Notes under the pieces: generated by a model
Seen by the model: the letters and a program-made list of their open reading frames with translations, nothing else
Told to the model about the DNA's origin: nothing
Database searches by the model: none
DNA from: Nocardioides sp. LHD-245
GTDB lineage: Bacteria; Actinomycetota; Actinomycetes; Propionibacteriales; Nocardioidaceae
DNA: 64,000 bases
Direction: 5' to 3'
NCBI RefSeq assembly: GCF_030929495.1
Contig: NZ_JAVFWN010000001.1
Coordinates: 62,001 to 126,000 of the forward strand
Position numbers and translations under genes: made by a program
Shown: positions 25,879 to 33,882 of the stretch, in pieces
Numbering within the stretch: position 1 is the first letter of the stretch
How the letters are laid out: each line of letters begins with the position of its first letter

Positions 25879-26397
25879 TCACACGACGAACCAGGCGTGG
25901 GACCAGCCGGCGACGTCGACCCGGTGCTCGGCCCACTGCTGCTCCCGCACCGTGACCAGCCGGCCCTGGGCGGGGTCGAACACCTCGACGCCGCCCTCGA
26001 CCGCGCCCACCGCGAGCACCACGTGGCGGGGCAGCCACCGGCTGCCGAGGTAGACGCCGACCGGGCGGCTGCGCAGCTGCTCGCGCAGGACGTCGTACCC
26101 GACGACGGGGCGGGGACGCACGAACACCGTCGCGATGTGCTCGTCGGTCAGGGCGCGCAGCGCGTTGGCGACCGCCCAGGGCGGTGTGCCGAGCGCGCGC
26201 GGCCAGGGCATCTGGAAGCGGTCGCGGGGGCTGCGCGACGAGGTGAGCAGGCGGTGCTCGCCGAGGATGTCGTCCGTGGGGCTCTCCGGGCGCCAGGGGG
26301 TCAGCAGGGCGCGGGCGCCCAGGACGCTCGCGGCCCCGCAGCTGCGGGCGTCGGGCTGGCGGAGCCGGTCCGGGGCGAGGTCAGCGGGCCACCGCAT
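25879..26397 (-). CDS. C39-like papain-fold protein
   Basis: A 172-residue cytoplasmic protein with the layout of the peptidase C39-like fold: Gln-Pro-Asp-Ala-Arg-Ser-Cys (QPDARSCGAASVLGARALL) with the nucleophile Cys around residue 19, RHVVLAVGAVEGG with the His and EVFDPAQG with the Asp. It ends WSHAWFVV. There is no signal peptide or membrane segment. The ATG at 26397 overlaps the end of the kinase-like gene upstream by 17 bp, suggesting co-expression. Activity as a protease is not shown; many such stand-alone domains have unknown roles. Confidence 0.65.
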   Translation of the reverse strand: MRWPADLAPDRLRQPDARSCGAASVLGARALLTPWRPESPTDDILGEHRLLTSSRSPRDRFQMPWPRALGTPPWAVANALRALTDEHIATVFVRPRPVVGYDVLREQLRSRPVGVYLGSRWLPRHVVLAVGAVEGGVEVFDPAQGRLVTVREQQWAEHRVDVAGWSHAWFVV

Positions 26398-27031
26398 GGT
26401 CGCCCTCCTGGTCGCGCCGGTCGCGGATCTCGGCGAAGGCGCGGTCACCGGTCGCCACCCGGCAGCCCACCGCGGTCGCGCGGCGGACGATCTGCCGCTG
26501 CGCGCGGGCCAGGGCCAGGCCACGTCGTACGAGCACCAGGGGCGGCTTGCGGTGCTCGCGCAGGTCGCGGGTCAGCCGGCGCCAGAAGGTCACCGCCGGG
26601 TGCTGCGTGATGCAGTACGCCGCCGCGAGGATGCCGGCACGGCGGCACTCCTCGACGATCTCGGTCGCGAAGATCCCCTCCGCGCAGAACCGGCGCGCGG
26701 GGCCGAGGTCGAGGCGCTGGGTGCCGGTGCGCCGGCTCGCGGAGATGGAGTAGACCGGCACCTCGGCGCTGCCCGTCGCGCAGAGCTCGCGCAGCGCGGC
26801 GAAGGCGTCCTCGTGGTTCCAGCTGCCGGGGTGGTCCCAGTCGACCAGGCCGGCGTTGGCGCCGTCGGCGATGAGCGGCAGCCCCGGCTCGTCGCCGTCG
26901 CGGTAGAAGTCGTCGAGCCGCAGCGTCGGCCAGCCGAAGGCCTTCCCGAGGCGCCCGGCCAGCCGCGACTTGCCGGACCCTGACGGGCCGGCAAGCACGA
27001 TCACGCGGGCCCCGGGCCATCCGTCGGTCAT
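26381..27031 (-). CDS. Uridine kinase-like P-loop protein
   Basis: A 216-residue P-loop kinase. Walker A is AGPSGSGKSRLAGRLG (about residues 14-29); LRLDDFYRDGDEPGLP follows with the Asp-Asp typical of uridine/pantothenate kinases; later FCAEGIFATEIVEECR and WRRLTRDLREHRKPP match the lid region. It may phosphorylate a nucleoside; neighbours include adenosine deaminase, but the substrate is not certain. It overlaps the C39-like gene downstream. Confidence 0.82.
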   Translation of the reverse strand: MTDGWPGARVIVLAGPSGSGKSRLAGRLGKAFGWPTLRLDDFYRDGDEPGLPLIADGANAGLVDWDHPGSWNHEDAFAALRELCATGSAEVPVYSISASRRTGTQRLDLGPARRFCAEGIFATEIVEECRRAGILAAAYCITQHPAVTFWRRLTRDLREHRKPPLVLVRRGLALARAQRQIVRRATAVGCRVATGDRAFAEIRDRRDQEGDHAVAR

Positions 27032-27074
27032 GGGGGTCGAGTCTGCCGTACCGGCAGCGGGGGAGCGAGCCGGC

Positions 27075-27120
27075 CAGTAGTTTCCGCCTCAGGGGAGCAG
27101 TAGTTTTCGCCTCATGGGAG
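27075..27120 (+). repeat. Tandem 23-bp duplication spanning the dipeptidase start
   Basis: Units 27075-27097 and 27098-27120 match at 21 of 23 positions. One difference turns AGG in the first unit into ATG in the second, and that ATG (27114) is the dipeptidase start. The AGGGGAG of unit one then lies 16 nt before the start. Confidence 0.7.
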
Positions 27121-28310
27121 AGGGAGGACGGCGTTCGCGCCGCTGGGTCAAGGTCACGCTGCTCTCGCTGCTGGCGCTGGTGGCCGTCGCAGCGATCGGG
27201 TTCTTCACGTTCGCGCCGCGGATCGTCGAGAGCGGCATGAACAAGGTCGACCCGGCGGAGCTGCCGTCGGTGGCCGCCGACACCCGGCGACTGCACGACT
27301 CGCTGGAGATCGTCGACATGCACGCCGACACCCTGATGTGGGACCGCGACCTGCTGGACCGGTCCGGCCGCGGCCACCTGGACCTGCCCCGTCTGGAGGA
27401 CGGCAATGTCGCCCTGCAGGTCTTCTCCTCGGTGTCGAAGTCACCGAAGGGACAGAACTACGACAGCAACTCCGCCGACAGCGACAACATCACGCTGCTC
27501 ACCTTCGCCCAGCTCCAGCCGCCCCGGACCTGGACCTCGCTGCTGCAGCGCTCGCTCTACCACGCCGAGAAGCTGCAGAAGGCCGCCCGTGAGTCGCGTG
27601 GTGCGCTCCGCGTGATCCGCTCCCGCCGCGACCTCGACCGCCTCGTCGACGACCGCGAGGGCGGCAAGCAGGTCACCGGCGCGCTGTTCTCCGTCGAAGG
27701 GCTGCAGAACCTCGAGGGGGACTTCGACAACCTCGACCGGCTCTACGACGCGGGCATGCGGATGGCCGGCTTCACCCACTTCTTCGACAACGAGGTCGCG
27801 GGCTCCATGCACGGCGAGGACAAGGGCGGGCTCACCGACCTCGGCCGGAAGGTGTTCGCCGAGATGGAGCGCCGCGGCATCGTCGTCGACATCGCCCACG
27901 CCAGTCACGACGCGGTCGCCGAGATGCTCGCGCTGGCCACCCGGCCGGTCGTGCTCAGCCACGGCGGCGTGCAGGCCACCTGCGACGTCAACCGCAACCT
28001 CACCGACGACGAGATCCGCGGCGTCGCCGCGACCGGCGGCGTCGTCGGCGTCGGCTACTGGGACGCCGCCGTCTGCACCCTGACCACCGCCGCCGTCGTC
28101 GATGCCATCGACCACGTGGTCCAGGTCGGCGGCATCGAGACCGCCGCCCTCGGCAGCGACTACGACGGTGCCACCACCGTCGGTTGGGACACCACCCACC
28201 TCGCCGCGATCACCCAGGAGCTGGTCGACCGTGGGTACGACGACGCGGCGATCGCGGCGATCATGGGCGGCAACACGCTGCGGGTGCTGCGGGCGACGCT
28301 GCCGCAGTAG
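27114..28310 (+). CDS. Membrane-anchored dipeptidase (renal dipeptidase family)
   Basis: A 398-residue zinc dipeptidase of the M19 family, which cleaves dipeptides outside the membrane. A basic N-terminus and one membrane segment (VTLLSLLALVAVAAIGFFTF, residues 13-32) anchor it. The metal site is complete: VDMHADTL, a bridging Glu in LFSVEGLQN, VDIAHAS and VVLSHGG, followed by the late Asp in LGSDYDG. Length matches. Only an imperfect ribosome site is present because of a tandem duplication over the start. It converges with the DUF222 gene. Confidence 0.9.
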   Translation: MGEGGRRSRRWVKVTLLSLLALVAVAAIGFFTFAPRIVESGMNKVDPAELPSVAADTRRLHDSLEIVDMHADTLMWDRDLLDRSGRGHLDLPRLEDGNVALQVFSSVSKSPKGQNYDSNSADSDNITLLTFAQLQPPRTWTSLLQRSLYHAEKLQKAARESRGALRVIRSRRDLDRLVDDREGGKQVTGALFSVEGLQNLEGDFDNLDRLYDAGMRMAGFTHFFDNEVAGSMHGEDKGGLTDLGRKVFAEMERRGIVVDIAHASHDAVAEMLALATRPVVLSHGGVQATCDVNRNLTDDEIRGVAATGGVVGVGYWDAAVCTLTTAAVVDAIDHVVQVGGIETAALGSDYDGATTVGWDTTHLAAITQELVDRGYDDAAIAAIMGGNTLRVLRATLPQ

Positions 28311-28364
28311 GGGGCAGTCGCGGACGTCGATCGGGCCGCCCACCGCCTCCGGGCATGCCTGTGC

Positions 28365-28388
28365 CCCCGCGACCGTCGGGGCGCGGGG
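28365..28388. terminator. GC hairpin between convergent dipeptidase and DUF222 genes
   Basis: CCCCGCG and CGCGGGG make a 7-bp stem with a 10-nt loop in the 93-bp gap. There is no T-run on either side. The 7-bp stem competes with a shorter nested one (CCCCG/CGGGG). Confidence 0.35.
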
Positions 28389-28403
28389 TGTGGGGCGGGG
28401 TGG

Positions 28404-29726
28404 CTACTCGTCGGGTGGGTGGGTGGTCCGGATGGGGTGGGTGCCGCGGTGGTCGACCCGGAACCGGTGGCCGGTCGGGCTGGTCCACACATAGGTCGCC
28501 GGCATCACGATGTCGTAGCGCCAGGTGGAGTGGGTCTTCGCACGATGGTGTCGTCGGCAGAGCGCGACCTCGTTGCACGGACACGTCGGTCCGCCCTCGC
28601 CGTAAGGGCGGTGGTGGTCGAGGTCGCAACGGGTGGCGGGGCGGGTGCAGTGCGGGAACCGACAGGTCTGGTCCCGCAGGACCACCCGGGCGCGGTGCCG
28701 GTCGGGGATCTCGTACGACCCGACCGGGAGATGGTCGGCCAGGTCGATGACCGGTCGCACGATCACGGTCGTATGCCGGACACGGAGCCATTCCCGGATC
28801 TGCGCCGAGGTGATCGGGCAGCGGCCCTCGTCCCACCGGCCGACGGGGTTCCCGAACGGGTTGTCCCCGGTGGCCGTGGTGTCGGTGATGGTGGTGTCGG
28901 TGATGTGGACGTTGAGGACGACCTTGCGGCCCGGGACCGTGTCCACGACCACCTCCCCGGTGTCGGGGTCCGGGATCAACAGGTCCAGGGCGAGGTCCTG
29001 GCGGGCCAGCTCGGCCGCGGCCTTCGAGCGCCGCACATCGAGCGTCGAGTCGTCACCGAGCCGGCCCAGGACCTCGGCTCGGCGGGCGACCGCGAGGTCG
29101 AGGTCGTGTCCGTCGGCGGCATCCAGGAGCCCGTCGAGGTGGACCAGGCCGTGTGCGTCGACCTCCCCGACGTCGAAGCGCCGACCATCCGCAGCCTTCT
29201 GCCGCTCGGCCTCCGCGCGTTCGGGGTCGAACCGCAGCACCGCCTCGGCGACCAGTCGCTCGAGCTGGGCCCACCCGACCCCGGAGGCATCCCAGAGCTG
29301 TCGGTCCACGAACCCCGCCGCCTCGGCCGACAGGGGGTGGGTGAGGTCGGCGATCCGCTCGGCCCGCCACGGCGCCAACCGACCAGCCACGACGGCGGCG
29401 TAGACGTTCGGGAGCCGCCAAGCGCACTCGATCACCCGCCCGACATACGCCTTCCCACCATCCGGAGACCGGCCCAGCACCGCGACCAGCTCCATCAACC
29501 CGAACTCGCTGACCAACGGTGCGCCGTCGCCGGCGATCGGGACCCCGGTGTCGAGGTAGCCCTCGGTGATCGTCGCCGCACCTTCCGGCGAGGCCACGAT
29601 GTGGTCGCTGGCCCAGGTCGCGATGTCCTCCCACTCCTCGACGATCAACGTCTCGCGGGACCGGATCCGCTCGCCGACACGCGACAGCAACACTGCTGTC
29701 GAACGGGCGTCGGTGGCGAGATCCAT
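28404..29726 (-). CDS. DUF222 and HNH endonuclease domain protein
   Basis: A 440-residue protein with an N-terminal helical DUF222 region and a C-terminal HNH nuclease module at about 345-410. The module has zinc cysteines CRFPHC, the DLDHHRPYGEGGPT core and the second histidine pair in LCRRHHRAKTH, so the nuclease site looks intact. Members (also called 13E12-repeat or REP13E12-like proteins) are numerous in actinomycetes and of unknown role. The ATG at 29726 is preferred over 29750, eight codons earlier. DnaA-box-like sites lie upstream at 29778 and 29807. Confidence 0.85.
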   Translation of the reverse strand: MDLATDARSTAVLLSRVGERIRSRETLIVEEWEDIATWASDHIVASPEGAATITEGYLDTGVPIAGDGAPLVSEFGLMELVAVLGRSPDGGKAYVGRVIECAWRLPNVYAAVVAGRLAPWRAERIADLTHPLSAEAAGFVDRQLWDASGVGWAQLERLVAEAVLRFDPERAEAERQKAADGRRFDVGEVDAHGLVHLDGLLDAADGHDLDLAVARRAEVLGRLGDDSTLDVRRSKAAAELARQDLALDLLIPDPDTGEVVVDTVPGRKVVLNVHITDTTITDTTATGDNPFGNPVGRWDEGRCPITSAQIREWLRVRHTTVIVRPVIDLADHLPVGSYEIPDRHRARVVLRDQTCRFPHCTRPATRCDLDHHRPYGEGGPTCPCNEVALCRRHHRAKTHSTWRYDIVMPATYVWTSPTGHRFRVDHRGTHPIRTTHPPDE

Positions 29727-29777
29727 GACTGGATTCTCCCACCCGCCCACGACACTTCAAAGCGTCGCAAACCCGCC

Positions 29778-29815
29778 TGTGGACAGGCGAAACCCCGATC
29801 CGGGGGTGTGGACAA
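29778..29815. promoter_or_regulatory. Two DnaA-box-like 9-mers upstream of the DUF222 gene
   Basis: On the minus strand 29807-29815 reads TTGTCCACA, the actinomycete DnaA-box consensus, and 29778-29786 reads CTGTCCACA (one change). They sit in a 270-bp stretch (29727-29996) without a gene; I see nothing else in it. They may be a regulatory site of the DUF222 gene or chance; nothing else suggests an origin. Confidence 0.35.
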
Positions 29816-29996
29816 GCGACGTCACGCTCAGTGACACAGCACCCGAACCGCCGACCGCGAAACCGCAGCCCGACCACCGAACCCAGCCACCTCCCCAACG
29901 CTCTCGTCGCTGCCTTACGGAACGGAACCGGCTACGAGACCGAAGCGCACGGGCAGTTCCGAAGCCCTCCGCCCGTGACTCCGCGCCCCGTCGACC

Positions 29997-30533
29997 TCAG
30001 CGGGCGGAGTCCCGCAGCGCCGCGTCCAGCGCAGCCATCAGCACCGCCGGCCGGCCCCGCCCGGCCGGGGCGGCCGGGTAGCGCCCCAGCACCTCGACGA
30101 GCACCGGCGTCGCCCGCAGCCCGGCAGCCTCGATCGAGGCGAGCCCGACAGCCGGATCGTCACCGGCGGCGAGTTCGGCGATCCGCGCCGCATTGGCCGA
30201 GGCGCGCAGGATGTGCCCGACCTGATGGGCTCGGGCGATGGGGTGCAGGTACGCCGCGGAGGCGGCGTCTCCGGCCGCCTGGGCGGCGAGGCGCGCCGGC
30301 TCGGTCGGAGCGTCGGCAGCGGCCCGGTGGGCGTCCATCGAGGCCGTCCGCTGGAGGCGGGTCCGGGGTGCGCCGTCGGCGAACACCCGCGCCGCGTCGA
30401 GCGCGACCCGTGGGCGAGGGTCGTCCGGGCAGGCCTCCTCGAAGACCGGCAGGACGGACTGTGCCGCGCCCAGCGCGAACCGGGCGACCTCGCGCAGCTC
30501 GTCGAGGGTCAGCTCGACGTCACCCGACGCCAC
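29997..30533 (-). CDS. Imm5-like putative immunity protein
   Basis: A 178-residue alanine-rich helical protein. The pattern VARFALGAAQSVLPVFEEA, then DPRPRVALDAARVFADG, then repeated helices such as AARLAAQAAGDAASAAYLHP (here ARLAAQAAGDAASAA) matches the Imm5-like family of predicted immunity proteins. The gene follows the short aldehyde dehydrogenase by 16 nt and may share its transcript. No toxin gene is next to it, so a role in immunity here is unproven. The GTG start at 30533 has no ribosome site. Confidence 0.6.
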   Translation of the reverse strand: MASGDVELTLDELREVARFALGAAQSVLPVFEEACPDDPRPRVALDAARVFADGAPRTRLQRTASMDAHRAAADAPTEPARLAAQAAGDAASAAYLHPIARAHQVGHILRASANAARIAELAAGDDPAVGLASIEAAGLRATPVLVEVLGRYPAAPAGRGRPAVLMAALDAALRDSAR

Positions 30534-30549
30534 AGGTGCGGGCGCCGAC

Positions 30550-31419
30550 TCAGATCCCGATCGGGTGCCAGACCGTCTTGTGCTCGACGAACGCGGTCAT
30601 CGGGGACAGGCCGGGGTCGAGGGTCCAGTCCGGCTCGGCGTCCGGCGCGCGGCGTACCCGCTTGAGGTTGTCGGCCGCGGCCACCTCCAGTGAGGTCGCC
30701 AGCTCCGCGGACCCCGCGACGCCGCACAGGTCGATCGCGTTGACGTCCATGTGGGCGGCCAGCCACGGTGCCAGTACGGCGGCGTCGCCGGTGAGGATGT
30801 TGACCACACCCCCGGGGACGTCGGAGGTGGCGAGCACCTCGGCGAAGGTGACCGCCGGCAGGGGACGCGCGTAGGACGACACGACCACGGCGACATTGCC
30901 GGTCACGATCGCCGGCGCCACGACGGACACCAGGCCCAGCAACGAGGAGGACTGCGGCGCGAGCACGCCGACGACGCCGGTGGGCTCGGGCGCGGTGTGG
31001 TTGAAGAACGGCCCGGCGACGGGGTTGGCGTTGCCGATCACCTGGGCGAGCTTGTCGGCCCAGCCGGCGTACCAGACCAGGCGGTCGACGGCGGCGTCGA
31101 CCTGGCCGCGAGCCGCGGCGGCGGTGCCGCCCTCGGACTGCTTGACCGCCTCCTCGAACTGCGGACGGCGGTCCTCCATCACCTCGGCGATCCGGTACAG
31201 GATCTGGCTGCGGTTGTAGGCGGTGCGGGCGGACCACGGGCCGAACGCCTTGCGGGCCGCGACAACCGCGTCGCGGACGTCCTTGCGGGAGGCGAGGGAA
31301 GCGTTGGCCACGAACTTCCCCTTGCTGTCGGTGACCTCGTAGGAGTGGCCCGACTCCGAGCGCGGGAACGCGCCGCCGATGTAGAGCTTGTAGGTCTTGC
31401 GCACGTCGATGCGGGCCAT
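30550..31419 (-). CDS. Short aldehyde dehydrogenase-like protein lacking the catalytic cysteine
   Basis: A 289-residue protein covering only the N-terminal, NAD-binding part of an aldehyde dehydrogenase (YKLYIGGAFPRSESGHSYEV, WADKLAQVIGNANPVAG, VNILTGDAAVLAPWLAAHMD). It ends where the catalytic Cys domain would start: the only Cys near the end, in DLCGVAGSAE, is not the active-site context. The ATG at 31419 overlaps the stop of the full-length paralog by 4 bp. The pair with an intact enzyme beside deoC suggests a conserved non-catalytic partner rather than decay; that is inference. Confidence 0.8.
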   Translation of the reverse strand: MARIDVRKTYKLYIGGAFPRSESGHSYEVTDSKGKFVANASLASRKDVRDAVVAARKAFGPWSARTAYNRSQILYRIAEVMEDRRPQFEEAVKQSEGGTAAAARGQVDAAVDRLVWYAGWADKLAQVIGNANPVAGPFFNHTAPEPTGVVGVLAPQSSSLLGLVSVVAPAIVTGNVAVVVSSYARPLPAVTFAEVLATSDVPGGVVNILTGDAAVLAPWLAAHMDVNAIDLCGVAGSAELATSLEVAAADNLKRVRRAPDAEPDWTLDPGLSPMTAFVEHKTVWHPIGI

Positions 31420-32870
31420 CAGGCGTCCGCTCCCTTCAGGTACGCGGCGAGGCCCTGGCGGCCACCTTCGCGGCCGTAGCCGGACTCCTTGTAGCCGCCG
31501 AACGGGCTGGCCGGGTCGAACTTGTTGAACGTGTTGGCCCAGACCACCCCGGCCCGCAGCTGCGAGGCCATGTGCAGGATCCGGGAGCCCTTCTCGGTCC
31601 ACACCCCGGCGGAGAGGCCGTACGGCGTGTTGTTGGCCTTCTCGACCGCCTCGGCCGGGGTGCGGAAGGTCAGCACGGACAGGACCGGCCCGAAGACCTC
31701 CTCGCGTGCGATCCGGTGGGCCTGGGTGACGCCGGTGAAGATCGTCGGCGGGAACCAGAAGCCGGACGCGGGCAGGTCGCACGGAGGCGCCCAGCGCTCG
31801 GCGCCCTCGGCCTCGCCGATGTCGGACAGCTCGCGGATCCGGTCGAGCTGCTCACGGGAGTTGATGGCGCCGATGTCGGTGTTCTTGTCGAGCGGGTCGC
31901 CGACGCGCAGCGTGCCCATCCGGCGCTTCAGCTTCGCGAGCAACTCGTCGGCGACCGACTCCTGCACGAGCAGCCGGGAGCCGGCGCAGCAGACGTGGCC
32001 CTGGTTGAAGAAGATGCCGCCGACGATGCCCTCGACCGCCTGGTCGATGGCCGCGTCGTCGAAGACGATATTGGCGGCCTTGCCCCCGAGCTCGAGGGTC
32101 GCCTTCTTGTCGGAGCCGGCGATCGCTCGGGCGATCGCCTTGCCGACGGCGGTGGAGCCGGTGAACGCGACCTTGTCGACGTCGGGGTGGGACACGACGG
32201 CCTGGCCGGTGCCGCCGGCGCCGGTCACGATGTTGACCACGCCCGGGGGCAGATCGGCCTGCTGGCAGATCTCCGCGAACAGCAGCGCCGTCAGGGGAGT
32301 GGTCTCCGCCGGCTTGAGCACGACCGTGTTGCCGCACGCCAGCGCGGGCGCGACCTTCCAGGCCAGCATGAGCAGCGGGAAGTTCCACGGGATGACCTGG
32401 CCGGCCACCCCCAGCGGCTGCGGGTCCGGGCCGAGCCCGGCATGCTCGAGCTTGTCGGCCCAGCCGGCGTAGTAGAAGAAGTGGGCGGCGACGACGGGTA
32501 CGTCGACGTCGCGGCTCTCCTTGATCGGCTTGCCGTTGTCGATCGACTCCAGCACGGCCAGCTCGCGGCCGCGCTCCTGGATGATGCGGGCGATCCGGAA
32601 GAGGTACTTGGCCCGCTCCCTGCCCGACATCCGCGACCAGCCGCGGAACGCGCGCCGCGCCGCGCGTACGGCGAGGTCGACGTCGGCCTCGGACGCCTCG
32701 GCGATCTCGGCGAGGGTCTCCTCGGTGGCCGGGTTGACGGTCTTGAAGGAGGAGCCGCGCCCGTCGACGAACTCGCCGTCGACGAACAGGCCGTAGGACG
32801 GCTTGATGTCGACGATGCTCCGGGACTCCGGAGCCGGTGCGTACTCGAAGGGAGTGCTTTTCTTGGCCAA
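31419..32870 (-). CDS. Aldehyde dehydrogenase family protein
   Basis: A 483-residue NAD(P)-dependent dehydrogenase. Seen: GQVIPWNFPLLMLAWKVAPA, VAFTGSTAVGKAIA, LELGGKAANIVFDD with the general-base Glu, and FFNQGHVCCAGSRLLV with the catalytic Cys. It lies 5 nt after deoC, so it may oxidise the acetaldehyde formed by DeoC; the exact substrate is not certain. The start is probably the TTG at 32870, because no ATG or GTG fits between the deoC stop and the conserved region. Its stop overlaps the short paralog. Confidence 0.88.
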   Translation of the reverse strand: MAKKSTPFEYAPAPESRSIVDIKPSYGLFVDGEFVDGRGSSFKTVNPATEETLAEIAEASEADVDLAVRAARRAFRGWSRMSGRERAKYLFRIARIIQERGRELAVLESIDNGKPIKESRDVDVPVVAAHFFYYAGWADKLEHAGLGPDPQPLGVAGQVIPWNFPLLMLAWKVAPALACGNTVVLKPAETTPLTALLFAEICQQADLPPGVVNIVTGAGGTGQAVVSHPDVDKVAFTGSTAVGKAIARAIAGSDKKATLELGGKAANIVFDDAAIDQAVEGIVGGIFFNQGHVCCAGSRLLVQESVADELLAKLKRRMGTLRVGDPLDKNTDIGAINSREQLDRIRELSDIGEAEGAERWAPPCDLPASGFWFPPTIFTGVTQAHRIAREEVFGPVLSVLTFRTPAEAVEKANNTPYGLSAGVWTEKGSRILHMASQLRAGVVWANTFNKFDPASPFGGYKESGYGREGGRQGLAAYLKGADA

Positions 32871-32875
32871 GGCGA

Positions 32876-33859
32876 TCAGTCCAGGGTGAAGTAGTCGGGA
32901 CCGCTGTAGCGGCCGGTGGTCATCTTCGTGCGCTGCATGAGCAGGTCGTTGAGCAGCGTCGAGGCGCCGAAGCGGAACCAGTCCGGGTCGAGCCAGTCGT
33001 CGCCGGCGATCTCGTTGACCATGACGAGGTACTTGATCGCGTCCTTGGCGGTGCGGATGCCGCCGGCCGGCTTGACGCCGATCTGGACGCCGGTCGCCTC
33101 GCGGAAGTCGCGGACCACCTCGAGCATGACCAGGGTCACCGGCAGCGTCGCGGCCGGCTGGACCTTGCCGGTGGAGGTCTTGATGAAGTCGGCGCCGGCG
33201 AGCATCGCCAGCCACGACGCGCGGCGGACGTTGTCGTAGGTCTGCAGCTCGCCGGTCTCGAAGATCACCTTGAGGTGGGCGTGGGAGCCGTCGGGGCGGA
33301 CGCAGGCCTCACGGGTGGCGACGATCTCCTCGAAGACCTGGAGATAGTGTCCGGCCAGGAACGCGCCCCGGTCGATGACCATGTCGATCTCGTCGGCGCC
33401 GGCGGCGACCGCGTCGCGGGTGTCGGCGAGCTTGACGGCCATCGACGCCCGGCCGCTGGGGAACGCCGTGGCCACGGCGGCGACGTTGACCTCGGACCCG
33501 ACGACGGCCTTGACCTCGCCGACCAGGTCGCCGTAGACGCACACGGCCGCCACCGACGGACAGGACGGGTCGGCGGGATCGGGCCGCAGCGCCTTGCTGG
33601 CCAGCGCCCGCACCTTGCCGGGGGTGTCCTGGCCCTCGAGCGTGGTCAGGTCGACCATCCGGATCGCGAGGTCGAGCGCCCACGCCTTCGCGGTCGTCTT
33701 GATCGACCGGGTCCCGAGCCCGGCCGCGCGGGCCTCGGCGCCGACCTGGTCCACGCCGGGCAGGCCGTGCAGGAAGCGGCGCAGCGAGGCCTCGCCGGCG
33801 GTCACCTCGGAGTACGCCGCGAGTCCCGGAGCGGGATCGGTGGGTGCGGTGGTCGACAT
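32876..33859 (-). CDS. deoC: Deoxyribose-phosphate aldolase
   Basis: A 327-residue class I aldolase splitting 2-deoxyribose-5-phosphate into glyceraldehyde-3-phosphate and acetaldehyde in deoxynucleoside breakdown. The Schiff-base Lys is in ADFIKTSTGKVQPAA; the partner Lys/Asp positions are in VIDRGAFLAG and IGVKPAGGIRTAKDA. The N-terminal 60 residues are longer than in E. coli DeoC but normal for the longer actinomycete form. It is the first gene of a deoC-aldehyde dehydrogenase operon, with a -10-like TATGCT 6 nt upstream, and is divergent from a PH-domain protein at only 23 bp. Confidence 0.94.
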   Translation of the reverse strand: MSTTAPTDPAPGLAAYSEVTAGEASLRRFLHGLPGVDQVGAEARAAGLGTRSIKTTAKAWALDLAIRMVDLTTLEGQDTPGKVRALASKALRPDPADPSCPSVAAVCVYGDLVGEVKAVVGSEVNVAAVATAFPSGRASMAVKLADTRDAVAAGADEIDMVIDRGAFLAGHYLQVFEEIVATREACVRPDGSHAHLKVIFETGELQTYDNVRRASWLAMLAGADFIKTSTGKVQPAATLPVTLVMLEVVRDFREATGVQIGVKPAGGIRTAKDAIKYLVMVNEIAGDDWLDPDWFRFGASTLLNDLLMQRTKMTTGRYSGPDYFTLD

Positions 33860-33865
33860 CTGCCC

Positions 33866-33875
33866 AGCATAGGGT
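33866..33875. promoter_or_regulatory. Overlapping divergent -10 hexamers of deoC and the PH-domain gene
   Basis: On the minus strand TATGCT (33866-33871) ends 6 nt before the deoC ATG at 33859. On the plus strand TAGGGT (33870-33875) ends 7 nt before the GTG at 33883. The hexamers share two base pairs, so each promoter's -35 region would fall within the other gene. RNA polymerase could not occupy both at once. Confidence 0.5.
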
Positions 33876-33882
33876 TGGGAGC

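Noticed and set aside
28404-29726. DUF222/HNH gene as a homing endonuclease or mobile intron
   Set aside because: It is not inside another gene, has no intron or intein features, and belongs to a large chromosomal family of actinomycetes.
29727-29996. Replication origin suggested by two DnaA-box-like sequences
   Set aside because: Only two boxes, no dnaA/dnaN/parAB genes, no AT-rich stretch; not enough for an origin.
30550-32870. One broken aldehyde dehydrogenase gene split in two
   Set aside because: Both reading frames start with their own N-terminal dehydrogenase region and overlap by a normal ATGA junction, so they are two genes, not fragments of one.
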